Positions 1-9,513 of a DNA stretch of 32,062 nucleotides are shown piece after piece (position 1 is the stretch's first letter; each line of letters begins with the position of its first letter). The notes beneath the pieces are model-generated. The model ran no database searches and was not told the origin of the DNA. It worked only from the letters and a program-made list of their open reading frames with translations. Source of the stretch: Cytidiella melzeri (taxonomy: Eukaryota; Basidiomycota; Agaricomycetes; Polyporales; Irpicaceae); contig JABYQR010000459.1 in the NCBI GenBank assembly GCA_022592445.1, positions 1 through 32,062 of the forward strand, written 5' to 3'. A program made the position numbers and the translations under genes.

Positions 1-104
1 GAACTGCTTAGGCACCCTCTTGACAATGGTGAAAAAGTGGACTCAATGACCAAGGTGTTCGTTCAAAACTCTTTGCACGGAGTTCAAAGCAAGAAGGGGG
101 GTAA
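1..104 (+). other. 3' internal tip of an LTR retrotransposon with polypurine tract
   Basis: The open frame entering from the left edge cannot be assigned to a domain. It ends in a purine run at 91-101 (AAGAAGGGGGG), then TAA, then a TGTCAC start at 105. A polypurine tract directly before a TG-starting repeat is the plus-strand priming site of an LTR retrotransposon, so these bases are taken as the end of an element whose coding part lies left of the window. The element type (Gypsy or Copia) cannot be decided. Confidence 0.5.
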
Positions 105-171
105 TGTCACAGATTTTCAATGTTTCTACAAGACTTGCCTTACCAGGCAACGGTATTATTGGGAATATTTA

Positions 172-258
172 AGCGCTTGTCAAGCGCTTATCCAGCGCTT
201 ATCCGGCGTCTATTTAGGCGCTTATCTGGCGCTTATCAGGCGCCTATTCCAGCGCTTA
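172..258 (+). repeat. Short GCGCTTAT tandem array inside the LTR
   Basis: Units of about 11-13 bp built on GCGCTTAT(C/T) or GCGCCTAT recur at least six times, for example at 172, 184, 195, 216, 229 and 249. A related GATGCGCT doublet follows at 280-320. The array lies in the U3 part of the LTR, where repeated motifs often act as enhancers; that role is inference. Confidence 0.7.
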
Positions 259-648
259 TTCTCAGTGTCTATCAATTGATGCGCTGATGCGCCTCCTGTC
301 TCTGATGCGCTGATGCGCTCCTTTCCTTATCTGTGTATCACATGATAGAACTCTCTGGAACCTTGTAGAACTTGCTGGAACTATGATGTCATAGTATAGA
401 ACATTCCATTAGATGATGTCATAGTTCATAGAACCTTCCGGAAAAGTCTAGCCTTGTCTTAGAACAAGCTAGAACAAGTCTAGCCTTGGAGCTGGGTCAT
501 GGGGTCAGGTCATGGGGACAATTGCTATTGGTTGATTATTGAAGTGGCACCACTAGGGCATAGGGCATGCTTAGTAAGGTAGATTACTTCGCTTACTCAT
601 GTAGGTATTAGGGGTCTAAGGGTAGTACCTGGGGTCCTCCCCTTCATG

Positions 649-657
649 TATATATAG
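649..657 (+). promoter_or_regulatory. TATA box of the LTR promoter
   Basis: TATATATAG lies about 165 bp before the proposed LTR end and is followed by a pyrimidine-rich stretch. Position and sequence fit an LTR core promoter; no transcript evidence is available. Confidence 0.4.
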
Positions 658-819
658 AGGCACTCCTGAGGGCATATCCCCTCAGTCTTATCCACTCTGT
701 TGAACCAGGACTACTCAGTACCTCACAGTACTTCGCTCACCACACCTCTTACTCTCTATCTTCATCAACTCCCCCCAGTTTATCAACTTACTTGGTGAGT
801 AGTAACCTTAACTGTTACA

Positions 820-1404
820 GACAGTGTGATGCACAACAGTGTGATGTGCAATGCATGACAACCTGATGCAAGTCTTGCAAGTGACAAGGGCTGCTGCTAG
901 TCCATGTAAGTATGCTTGTGTTCTGGCCTGCTGCACATCCAGCAGTCTCTGGACATATCAACACCTTCAGGAAGCTGTGGACCACATTTTCAACAACATC
1001 TGCACATCCATTAACGCAGATGTGTGTCGAAAGGGGGACAATACTCCTCACCTCACCGAGCTCCATGTTGAGCAGCAATGCTGTTGTAATACCTTGCATC
1101 ACCAAGAAAGAAAAGAAAATCAAACATTTACATCCTATCATAGACACATACACATTTTCACTGACAGTAGCTTTCTCTCAAGAGCAAGAACTTTTACAAG
1201 AAGGGCTACTGTTCTCCACAAAAAATATCTCGGTGCATTGATCTCCTGTGAAAAAGGAGCTAGTGAGAGTGCCAGCAAGTGCAATGCTCTGGTGGGATGG
1301 TGTCATGCTCGGCAACGGATGAGGCCTGATGCACGGCCTCAAAACACAGCAGAACTCTGTGCTCATTGTCCCGGTACCCCTATCAGTCTGGCTGCTGAGC
1401 TACT
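820..1404. other. No recognisable gene
   Basis: DNA between the LTR and the duplicated secreted-protein locus. An open frame runs through it into the duplicated upstream block but shows no domain and no conservation as protein. Positions 1269-1316 resemble 1623-1670 over 48 nt, so this stretch contains the remains of an old local duplication of the upstream block. Confidence 0.4.
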
Positions 1405-2079
1405 CACTCCCGTGTCATCACGGCCGTCGTATCACAATGACACATGCAGTTTTCCCTATTTTCTGTCCTTCCAGCAGCCGTTTACCATGTTGATCCCTTG
1501 TCAACTCTCTCAAAGACAGAAGTACACGATTTACTGTTTTGGGTGTGTACAAATATGTCGGAAAATTGTCATTGATGTCTCTCCTAAAAGAGACGCTAGA
1601 TATTTTCAAAACAACAGAACAAGCGCCAGCAAGTACGATCCTGTGGCGGGGCGGTGTCATGCTCGAACAAAGTGTTTTGAATCGAGCCGTGATGCCTTCA
1701 CACTCAATAATGTCCCTATCAGAGCACAGCTGCCAAGCTATCCTTCCGAAAATTTCTGTGTTCATTGCAAGCGCGGCAGCAGTTTGCCAAGGGGGTGTTT
1801 CATGTTCCAGCTCACATAAATACTTATGCTGCCAACCCACTTTTGTCCCCCCCACAGCTCTGCGAGCATTCATTCTTTCCAGCCCACTCACGCAAGATAG
1901 CACTGGTTGGTGTGTACCATAGTCAACCCTGCAACCCTGAAAGCACCCTCTCTGACTTGTTTTGTAGCTCATCTTGCTAACTTTCCTGCTCCCACTTGCT
2001 AATGTCCATACATACCTACTCCCAAACCCATCGAACAAAAGATTATCTCGTACCTTCCGTACCTTCCTCATTCATCACC
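1405..2079 (+). promoter_or_regulatory. Duplicated upstream region of the secreted-protein locus, copy 1
   Basis: This block matches the reverse complement of 8874-9513 along its whole length, at roughly 90 % identity where compared by eye, and ends directly at the start codon. It carries long pyrimidine-rich leaders (CGTACCTTCCGTACCTT) just before the ATG in both copies. Antisense open frames exist in both copies, but a G-run length difference shifts the frame and the base differences seen change amino acids freely. It is therefore read as promoter and 5' UTR DNA duplicated with the gene. Confidence 0.55.
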
Positions 2080-2605
2080 ATGCGCTACTCCACCACCATC
2101 GTCCTCGCATTACTTGCTAGCGTGGGTCCCGCTATGTGCGCACCCCTCAAATCTTGCATCTTGTCTTCGAACAACCCATCGTACGGATCTACCATGACCA
2201 CTCTCCAGGTGGATGAGGGTGTCAACACTCTGTAACCCGAATCTCTTCGTCTAGCTCCTACGCAGTACTGACTTGGCTTTCTCCAGCCTTTGCCGCAAAC
2301 ACCTTGCATAGTCTGCAGAGCTATTCGCTCGCCAATTGGAGTCCACAGGTTATCATGCCCCTAATTATTTTTTTCCTGGAGGCAAGGCTCCTGCATCTCC
2401 ACCGAATTCTGATGGTCGTCTCAGTCTGATTGAGTTGATGGCTGGACCTTCATATGCAGCCCATTTCCCTCCTCCTCCATCTACAGGCCTTTCTGGACAT
2501 GGATCTGCTACCCCTGAGGCGCCTGGCAGTGCTATACATGCTCCTAGTACAACGCCGGTGAAGCCTTCTCTCATGCAACACCTTCAAGGAAAAACCAGCA
2601 ATTAG
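2080..2605 (+). pseudogene. Small secreted protein, copy 1, interrupted by a nonsense codon
   Basis: Exon 1 (2080-2231) encodes a signal peptide: MRYS start, hydrophobic run TIVLALLASVGPA, and a likely cleavage after MCA at residue 21. An intron is read at 2232-2286 (GTAACC...CTCCAG, with an ACTGAC branch-like site), the same place and phase as in the copy at 8873. Exon 2 opens with a codon series matching the paralogue, then meets TAG at 2309-2311 where the paralogue has CAG, giving a product of about 58 residues. The same frame stays open to 2605 and would encode a Pro/Ser/Gly-rich tail unrelated to the paralogue's tail. Either this is a pseudogene by one C-to-T change, or a short secreted peptide is made. 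The function is not known. Confidence 0.6.
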
Positions 2606-2769
2606 ACCTACATAATCAGCTCAATAATGATAAAATTCAGCAATAAATGTTTGGCAGTAACCATGAACTACACAACCCAAAAGACCAATGGTATCCATAC
2701 GGAAGTAAAATAGTGTGCAGTATATTCAGCAATGTCTTGTCTCCATGAGTTGAACACTAACTGGTACAG

Positions 2770-3405
2770 ATGTCACTACTGGATATTCTTTTCAACAGTC
2801 CTGGCCTTTGCATCTCCAGTGCACAGATGAACATGTTTCTCTGGGTCTTGAAGAAAACAAATGTACCTGGAACACCCTCATTGTATGAGTTCATGAAGAA
2901 TCATGGTACACTATGGCACTGCAATAGTGTAGTGACCCATCAGCTCAAGTCAGCACATGGGAACAACTACTACCAGAGCAACAATAGGGCAATTATTGCA
3001 CAGGTACATGTAAAGTTACAGACATTGGCGTGGTGTGGTATAATTACTGATATCCTTTCACAGGACTACATGAATCCACTCGGCTGTTGAGAGATTTGGT
3101 TTTATCCAGAAATTCCAGATGGTCCAATCCTCGAGATTTGACACTCTTATCAGTTTTGAAAGGATATGGATTGTAGCATGCTCACCCCCATGTTTGCTGT
3201 ACCTAACTGCATTCAGCACTGCTACGTTGGAGAGCTGGTACAACTGAAGACAAATGAGCTCGTTCTTCCAATACATTGGATTATATTCCAGGATGAATCA
3301 GCTGTGGTGATCATGTTTGTTGTAGTCTAGGCTGGAACAGATATGTAACTGTGATGAAAATATCATTCTTGTTCACACGTCTGCCTTGAAAAAACTGATT
3401 TGATT
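2770..3405 (+). pseudogene. Plavaka-type (CACTA) transposase, first fragment
   Basis: The opening frame (2770-3090) carries the family's block around MNMFLWVLKKT, GTPSLYEFMKN and a NNRAIIAQ stretch. Further on, 3103-3141 reads FYPEIPDGPILEI and then a KDMD...LTPMF block in the same frame after stop codons. After a frameshift, HCYVGELVQLKTNELVLPIHW follows near 3222-3284. These match in order the central region of Plavaka transposases, which are widespread in basidiomycetes and move CACTA-like elements. There are at least three in-frame stops and one frameshift, so it is dead. The family is recalled from motif patterns; the assignment is firm, the exact boundaries are not. Confidence 0.72.
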
Positions 3406-3999
3406 TCTGTTAAAACTATACAATATGATATGTAGTTTGCCACGCCTTGCTACAAGGACACCTCAAGGTAGCAGAGTTCCCACAGTCTTGATAAGGGAAT
3501 TATGCAGCCGTATATGGTAACTCTAGTAATAACCATCACATTAGCTGAGACATACAGATATGGGTTGTGTAGACTAAGTAGTATAGCACTATAGGAATAC
3601 TGCACATATATGTATACCTGTGTTCTAGTAGCATAGGAAATGACATAGAAAGCACGTAGTACAACTCCAGAGGATGCCTAAAGTGTACGTCTGAGGACAA
3701 GTACCAGCATGAGTCATTTACTCAATATGTACACCTCTGGTACAAGTGCTGAGCATAGTCATACAATGAGTCATGCACTTAGTAATACAGTAGAATAGGT
3801 GAAGTAGACATGTATATAAGCAGAGCTGCTGAAGCAGCAATAATAATGATAACACTCATCTTCAAAGCTTAACAGCCTCTACCCCTCGTACACAACTTCC
3901 ACTTTGTTAATTTTCAACAAGATTGTGCAATACCAGACTTTGAAGGTTTGAGGTGTAATTCTTCAGTCCTCTGTCCTGTAGTCTCATCAATTGCAAAAA
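3406..3999 (+). mobile_element. About 600-bp insertion inside the Plavaka relic, LTR-like
   Basis: Plavaka homology stops near 3400 and resumes near 4000, so about 600 bp were inserted. The insert contains a TATA box (TATATAAG, 3813-3820) followed by a short pyrimidine-rich leader, and could be bounded by TGTTA (3408) and CAACA (3915-3919). No matching 5-bp duplication is seen, so calling it a solo LTR is tentative. Its first 120 bp also occur inverted at 22334-22453, showing it belongs to a dispersed repeat family. Confidence 0.4.
3415..3533 (+). repeat. Dispersed repeat, copy 1
   Basis: Matches the reverse complement of 22334-22453, including the runs AAGGTAGCAGAGTTCCCACA and GCAGCCGTATATGGTAACT. 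The matching block has no open frame. It is probably part of the insertion at 3406-3999. Confidence 0.8.
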
Positions 4000-5083
4000 A
4001 TACTCCAGCATGTTGGCACAAAGCCAAATCCACTCCGAAAGCAAGCTCAAGGCAACCCCTTGTATTCAGTATTCAAGCTTTATGGAATTGCTTAGCAACA
4101 ACGTCTCTGGTAATAAATTGATGTTGTGGAACAAACACAACAATCTTTATGTCTCGCATTGGAACCTTCCACATCATATTCTTCAGCAGGATTTTCACCT
4201 GCATTTCCTTTCAACATCTCAACATGCAAGTGTCCCAGAGCAAACCAAAGGATTAAAAGCACAGATAGAGTATGTTATGCATAACTGTTAAGTGCATTTT
4301 ACCTATTCTTGTTTACCATCCAGCTTGACACACACACAGCCAGTGTGTGTCCAACATGCAATCACTGGTTCATATGTTTGCTTCCACCTTTTTTTCAATG
4401 CAGAGCCAATGGACAACCCTATGCAGAATGAGGTCAGCAGTCATATTGGTGGAAGATTCCAATTGCTCTTGCCAAAAGTGTAAAGTCTGCGGGAATTGTA
4501 GAAAGAAGATAACAGATGACAGTTATGATAGCCTTTTTCACATACACTATCTCTGTAACAAGGCTGCTTTACAGTCACTTCTAACATTTGTCTTCTACAT
4601 GTTGACCACCACAGCTGGACAGGCAAAGAGTACTGCCGAGATGCTGTGCAAGGTCATTTTGCAGGTTAGCCAAGCATGCACGGGTGTTGCTGCACATGTC
4701 AAAGAGTGCAAAAAAGCCAGCAGAGTGAAGGACAGGTACACAGAGCCTTGGATTACTGAGATCATTATCCATGCTTGTGCACTCAAGGTGCAGGACCAAT
4801 CATGCTCGCAAGAGAGTAACTATAGCAAGCTTATGGATTGGGTGACCAACAAAACAGACATGATCTTCAATCCCAACATTTGTATCACAGGTACACTGGC
4901 TTTTGCCCAAAAACTCAAATTTCTGACCCGAGTCTGTGGCCTGACAGGTTTTGACCCGACACAAGTCACACCTATTGAAATACTCCACATCATCCTACTC
5001 GGAATTGTCATCCCACACCCTGTAGTGCAGGTGATATCATGGGCACTCAGGACAACAACAGTGTGGGAGTCTGTGACCTGATG
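4000..5083 (+). pseudogene. Plavaka-type (CACTA) transposase, second fragment
   Basis: It begins with KPNPLRKQAQGNPLYSV in one frame near 4020, then shifts to NVSGNKLMLWNKHNNLYVSH and LPHHILQQDFHLHFLSTS (4100-4220), the most conserved block of the family. A third change of frame gives DNPMQNEVSSHIGG near 4411-4452, and the last frame (from about 4455) carries cysteine-rich KCKVCGNC and then GFDPTQVTPIEILHIILLGI near 4950-5005. The order is that of an intact Plavaka transposase, continuing the fragment at 2770. Several frameshifts and the missing C-terminus make it non-functional. CpG is rare through it, suggesting age. Confidence 0.77.
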
Positions 5084-7391
5084 CAAGGTAATGTGAACTT
5101 GCAGAATATCCTGGGCTGGAATGATAGTCAGCCAGATGTTCCAGGTATGTAGCAATTGACATAGCGCTTGATGGTTGACTCCTCAATCCCAGTGAAAACC
5201 CACTCTTCCAGAATCGGACATAAACGGACATACTCGAGATATTCGAGTTCGTTCCACCGACTGATACTGAATTTCTAAGCCATAACATTTGAAACAAGAG
5301 CAATAGTGAGAAACCAAATGCAATCTTGTACCCAGCAGATATTAATATGTCGCACTCGATGCAGATAGATCGCTGAAGGTGTTCTTTTTATATGAATCGA
5401 GCCCAATCGTCTCTATTATACAACACTCGAGGCAGCCTTAGTCTGTAATAGCTGGTACTCTACCGTGATCAACTATTTTTCTCGTACCCCACCTCCCGAA
5501 TCGAATGCATTAGCACACATTCAATCCCTCCGGCGCGGCCAGTTGCAACTTGAACATAGCTGCGTCCATTCAATCTTGCGCGTTCTGCCCAAACCGCGTG
5601 CGACCCGGCTGTTTGTATAGACTGGGTTAGCTTCGCAAAGTTGCTGTGTGTGTGTCATGCTTACCACTGGCCGCACATTGGTATTGCTTTTTGTACGGAG
5701 ATCTGTTCAGCGAAAACACTGGCATGTCAGCATAACCCTCTGTATGCGAGCTGTACACTCACCATTCTCGCCTTCTGGTCCCTACAAGGCAGTGCTATGA
5801 GCAGTAGACAACGCTCCTGTGATTTACCTTTACCGTAGCTAGTGAACTCGTTATCTGTTAAAGATATGGCAATAGATCAAGCGCATATAAGTCATAACGT
5901 TAACTTACTCACATAAGTATGGCTGATCCAATCGCCTCGTCTGACACAGCTATTTCGGATCCATCTCCGTGTTGCCATCTTATGCACAATGGTCACCAAT
6001 CACTGAGGTTGAAGACAGTTAGACGAAGCGCAAATTGTTGAAGTATACTCACTGGACCAGCGAGATGTGGTTGGGAAGAGAGGTGGGTGGGGTTGGCAAT
6101 GCACAAAGTGCGAAACACGTTACCTCTGTGTAGCGCCGCAAAAGTGCTCGGGTGCTCGAAAAAATCTCTTGCAAGGTCAGGGAAGCTCGGTCGAAAGGGT
6201 AGGGAAAAGATGTGGTAGGCTTCGAGCAGCGTACATTGTAGAAGGTTGAAAGGGTACAATTTGAAGCGGAGGCGCTCAAAAAAAGAGTAGATTAGATTAC
6301 TCCCCAATGCCCACTAATGTTCCGCGAGTAACCCCTAGTAGGCTCGATTCCGGAATATCGGGTTCTCACTGGGCCTCAATTTTGAGAAAAGCAAAGTCTT
6401 ATAGTTCCTTGCTTGATCAGTGTCTTACGTCATTTCCAGCATGCTCCTGATTTGACGAGTCCATTCAGGAGCAGATTGACTTAGGGGAAACTGATTCTCA
6501 CTTTTAACATTGTTTGCTCAACGGTAAGTTGTGAACCTTCGTGCATTGCACAATGCACATCTCATCTGTTGTGCAATACCTTGTGTACTTACGGCACCTA
6601 TTCCTACATTTCCAACACTGGAGGCACACAGGGCCTGCCGCAAAAGTTTGAGAGACAGTCGTGAGGTGAACCAGAAGCAAAGACGCGTGGAAAAGAGAAA
6701 GTGGGAAGTGAACGGAATGGGCAGAAACTGGGACTGGCGATTGAGACATCAAAAAATCTGGGGGAGCTCCGTATCCTACAGCTACCACGTTCGAGCACTG
6801 CAGAATAAATAGAACATGTATACAAATAGATTTGAAGATGACTTGTATATATTACAAACCAAAATATGAGAGATTCGTGTTTATGCAACAGGATGTACAG
6901 ACTAGCTTCGAGTAGGAGCATGTGCACTTTTTCCAGCTGGACACGACTTGTTCTACACTGTTTGTACAGCATGGATAGGCATATAAGCACAGTTGTCACG
7001 CACATAGGACTCACCTGTGCGGCAGGTGGTGAAATGTGTGTGACGCTCGGAGCGCAGGCGAATGTTTCCGGTCTGCAGCTGTCAAACGCCCCACAACACA
7101 CTTGAATGACCCTTGTTGAGCAGCTGTCCAGCACCCAATCTCCTTATTGCCAACACCTGGCTCCGTCGCTGTCTCACGGATGCCGACCTCACGCGCGGAA
7201 CAGAATTCGCCCAACTCGACTACAGCGCATACCTACGACGCCCATACTCCTGACTATCCACTCGTTAACAGACCCTCCAGTGTAACCACATTGCCCCCTA
7301 CACCCCTATGCTTCAAAAGTTAGAATATACACCCATTGAAACCACAGTTGTGTCGTGACATTTTCGAAACGCTCTCGTGTTGGGACATGGT
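5084..7391. other. No recognisable gene
   Basis: CpG-rich compared with the flanking element relics. Open frames on both strands (for example 5993-6307 minus, 6604-7134 minus) show no domain, no signal peptide and no convincing splice structure. Fragments of host genes with several small exons could be hidden here but cannot be supported by eye. Confidence 0.3.
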
Positions 7392-7778
7392 TTACAGGTA
7401 TAGCTCTAGTGTGTAGGGTAAGATCCAGTATTTGCGGAGGTTCTGTTCCTTTGTGAGAGGTCTGTGGGATGGTCGCATGAGGTTGGGTGGTGCCGTCGTC
7501 GCGACCTCCGTTGTCTGGGTTGTGTCCTGTTGAGGTGGGGCCGACTTCCCTTCCGGTTTGCGCTGATTGCTTCGCCGTTTGAGACGGCTACTAATCCCTT
7601 GGGCCGCGTAGAGCCAGCGCCAGGATACCAAGGGTGGTGGTGGTACCTGTCCAAGGGGCCATCCCTTTTCTTGGTATAGCACTAAGAGGTTGTACGTGTT
7701 CAGCGCGAACCAAGCACGAGCGAGGATCGGTACCAACATCGCCCACGTTACAAAACTCAAAAAGTGTCCGTCGCACAC
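7392..7778 (-). CDS. Hypothetical protein with one membrane segment, possibly a terminal exon
   Basis: A 128-codon frame begins MCDGHFLSFVTWAMLVPILARAW, giving a hydrophobic segment at about residues 6-24, then WFALNTYNLLVLYQEKGWPLG. A polar Gln/Thr/Pro-rich middle follows, and the end reads KYWILPYTLELYL. The segment-then-basic layout and the CpG-rich base use resemble a real host gene more than the relics around it, but I do not recognise the family. No clear upstream exon or TATA was found. An overlapping frame (7591-7809) competes for the N-terminal part. It may be the last exon of a longer gene or a chance frame. Confidence 0.3.
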   Translation of the reverse strand: MCDGHFLSFVTWAMLVPILARAWFALNTYNLLVLYQEKGWPLGQVPPPPLVSWRWLYAAQGISSRLKRRSNQRKPEGKSAPPQQDTTQTTEVATTAPPNLMRPSHRPLTKEQNLRKYWILPYTLELYL

Positions 7779-8238
7779 ATGCTATCCAGCTGAGCTGAAG
7801 CACGTACAATAGTTCATAACAACAACCGCATCCGCACTTTTTTTTTAATTTTCAACGAGACAAAAAAGCCATACAACTATATCAACCGAACCACGACGTT
7901 TATCCTCTCCCTCAATCGACACCCTAAACTATCACACTTCTCCTGGTCCACCCTAACCGCCGTCCGTCAGTACTGCCAGTTCCAACAATCCGAAGACAAC
8001 CACTAATACTCACTGGAAACAAAGCATCGATGGACTCGGGAGCTGTGATATCCTGGGCTCATCGCCATTTTTTTTTGCTGCGGAGAGAGGAAGTTTTGTT
8101 TTCAAGATCAAGTGCAACATTGAATTGAAATCGACTCACTGTTCTTGTATTCCGCCTCCGCAACCGCGCCTGCCACGACACGCCACTTTGCCTGCTTCAG
8201 CAAGCCTCCCTCAGGCACCTTTTGTGATGCTTGCCAGA
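7779..8238. other. No recognisable gene
   Basis: The spacer between the doubtful frame at 7392-7778 and the secreted-protein gene ending at 8239. It contains A/T homopolymers (7841, 8068) and a C/A-rich stretch. As the gene at 8239-8873 reads leftward, this is its 3' flank. Confidence 0.3.
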
Positions 8239-8873
8239 CTATCGACCAGGCCTAGGCGGAGGCACGCCAGCCCAGGCGTTCTCCGGGGGTCGGATCTTGG
8301 GGGGGTGCCCCTCCGCGGGCGCCTTTTTTCTAAATAATCTCGCGAGGAAACCTTTTTTCTTAGGCTGGGCAGTTACTGCTGTTGGGAAAGACGGTGATGC
8401 ATGCTGATCAACACGCGTCGGTTGACCATTCACCATGAAACCACCAGGCCCAGAACTACCAGCATGAAAAGGCTCCGGCATGGGCATGCCAACAACATTA
8501 GGCTGCGGCATGCCAACAACATTAGGCTCCGGCATGCCATGACTATGCCCCGGCATGCTATAACCAGGCCCCGGCATGCCATAACCAGGCCCCGGCATGC
8601 CATCACCAGGCTTCCAGTTTCCACTTCGGGGAGCGAGTAGCTCCATGGACTGTGCAAGGTGTTCGCGGCGAAGGCTGGAGAAAGCCAAATCAGTACAGGA
8701 CATAGATGAAGAGATTCGGCTTACAGAGTACTGATGGCGTCATCCTGGGGAGCGGTCGTGGTAGATCCGTGCGATGGGTCGTCCGAAGACACGGTGTGAG
8801 ATTCGAGGGGTGCACACACAGCGGGACCGACGCTAGCGAGTAACGCGAGGACGATGGTGGTGGAGTAGCGCAT
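8239..8873 (-). CDS. Small secreted protein, copy 2 (two exons, 194 residues)
   Basis: Exon 1 is 8873-8725, the intron 8724-8675 (50 nt; GTAAGC, branch-like ACTGAT, CTCCAG) and exon 2 8674-8239. Exon 1 ends two bases into a codon and splicing keeps the frame. Residues 1-21 form a signal peptide ending VCA; the secreted part opens APLES. A dibasic LLRRE at 50-54 could be a Kex2 site. Residues 75-118 hold six degenerate units (GMPGPGY, GMPEPNVV, GMPQPNVV), then a Gly/Ser linker. A cationic stretch KKKGFLARLFRKK lies at 155-167, before a Pro-rich end. No catalytic domain is seen, so it fits a structural or effector-like small secreted protein; the role is unknown. It shares upstream DNA, exon 1 and the intron with the inverted copy at 2080. 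The start is fixed by the signal peptide and the paralogue. Confidence 0.72.
8477..8602 (-). repeat. Coding tandem repeat with GGCATGCC cores
   Basis: Units of 21-24 bp, each containing GGCATGCC or a close variant, encode the Gly-Met-Pro repeats of the secreted protein. Each core is itself palindromic, so unit number may change easily by slippage. Confidence 0.85.
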
Positions 8874-9513
8874 GGTGATGGATGAGAAAGGTACGGAAGG
8901 TACGAGATTTTATTCGAGGGGTTCGGGCGTATGTATGGACGTCGAAAGTGGGAGCAGGAAAGTTGGCAAGATGAGCTACAACACGAGTCAGAGAGGGTGC
9001 TTTCAGGATCGCAGAGTTGAGTATGGTACACACCAACCAGTGCTATCTTGCGTGAGTGGGCTGGAAAGAAGGAATGCTCGCAGAGCTGTGGGGGGACAAA
9101 AGTGGGTTGGCAGCGTAAGTATTTATGTGAGCTGGAACATGAAACACCCCCTTGGCGAACTGCTGCCGCGCTCGCAATGAACACGGAAATTTTCGGAACG
9201 ATAGCTTGGCAGCTGTGCTCTTCTGATAGGGACATTATCGAGTGTGAAGGCGTCGCGGCTCGATTCAAAACACTTTGTTCGAGCAGGACACCGCCCCGCC
9301 ACAGGATCGCGCTTTCTGGCGCTTGTTCTGTTGTTTCGAGGATATCTAGCGTCTCTTTCATTAATGACAACTTTCCGACATATTTGTACACGTTCAAAAC
9401 AGTTGATTGTGTACTTCTATCTTTGCGAGAGTTGAAACATGGTATACGGCTGCTGGAAAGACAGAACAGAGACAACTGCCTGTGTCATTGAAACACGATG
9501 GCCGTGATGACAC
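8874..9513 (-). promoter_or_regulatory. Duplicated upstream region of the secreted-protein locus, copy 2
   Basis: Inverted counterpart of 1405-2079, ending at the start codon at 8873. Similarity stops at about 9513, where the two loci enter unrelated DNA. The conservation of the whole block next to conserved exon 1, beside wholly different second exons, makes it part of the duplicated unit. No defined factor-binding site could be assigned. Confidence 0.55.

Larger units (their letters stand above)
105..819 (+). mobile_element. 3' LTR (about 715 bp) of a plus-strand LTR retrotransposon
   Basis: It begins TGTCAC just after the purine tract and can be closed at GTTACA (814-819), giving near-inverse TG...CA ends. 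It contains a TATA-like promoter at 649-657 followed by about 160 bp of pyrimidine-rich leader, the usual U3-R-U5 order. The right boundary is inferred only from the inverse end; the matching 5' LTR and the target-site duplication lie outside the window or cannot be checked. It could also be a solo LTR plus chance purines, but the tract makes a 3' LTR the better reading. Confidence 0.5.

Noticed and set aside
851..1819. A 322-codon open frame on the plus strand
   Set aside because: It has no domain, signal peptide or ordered motif, is Cys/Ser/His-rich like random translation, and its right half lies in the duplicated upstream block whose second copy does not keep the frame.
1418..2071. Antisense frame (and its counterpart 9048-9491) as a conserved gene
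   Set aside because: The two copies differ by one G in a run, which shifts the frame, and the base changes seen mostly alter amino acids; the conservation is explained by duplication of upstream DNA.
6338..6356. tRNA B box (GGCTCGATTCC)
   Set aside because: No A box at the right distance and no cloverleaf can be folded around it.
6604..7134. A 176-codon minus frame
   Set aside because: No family motif, Cys/Ser-rich, and competing frames of similar length on both strands; judged chance.
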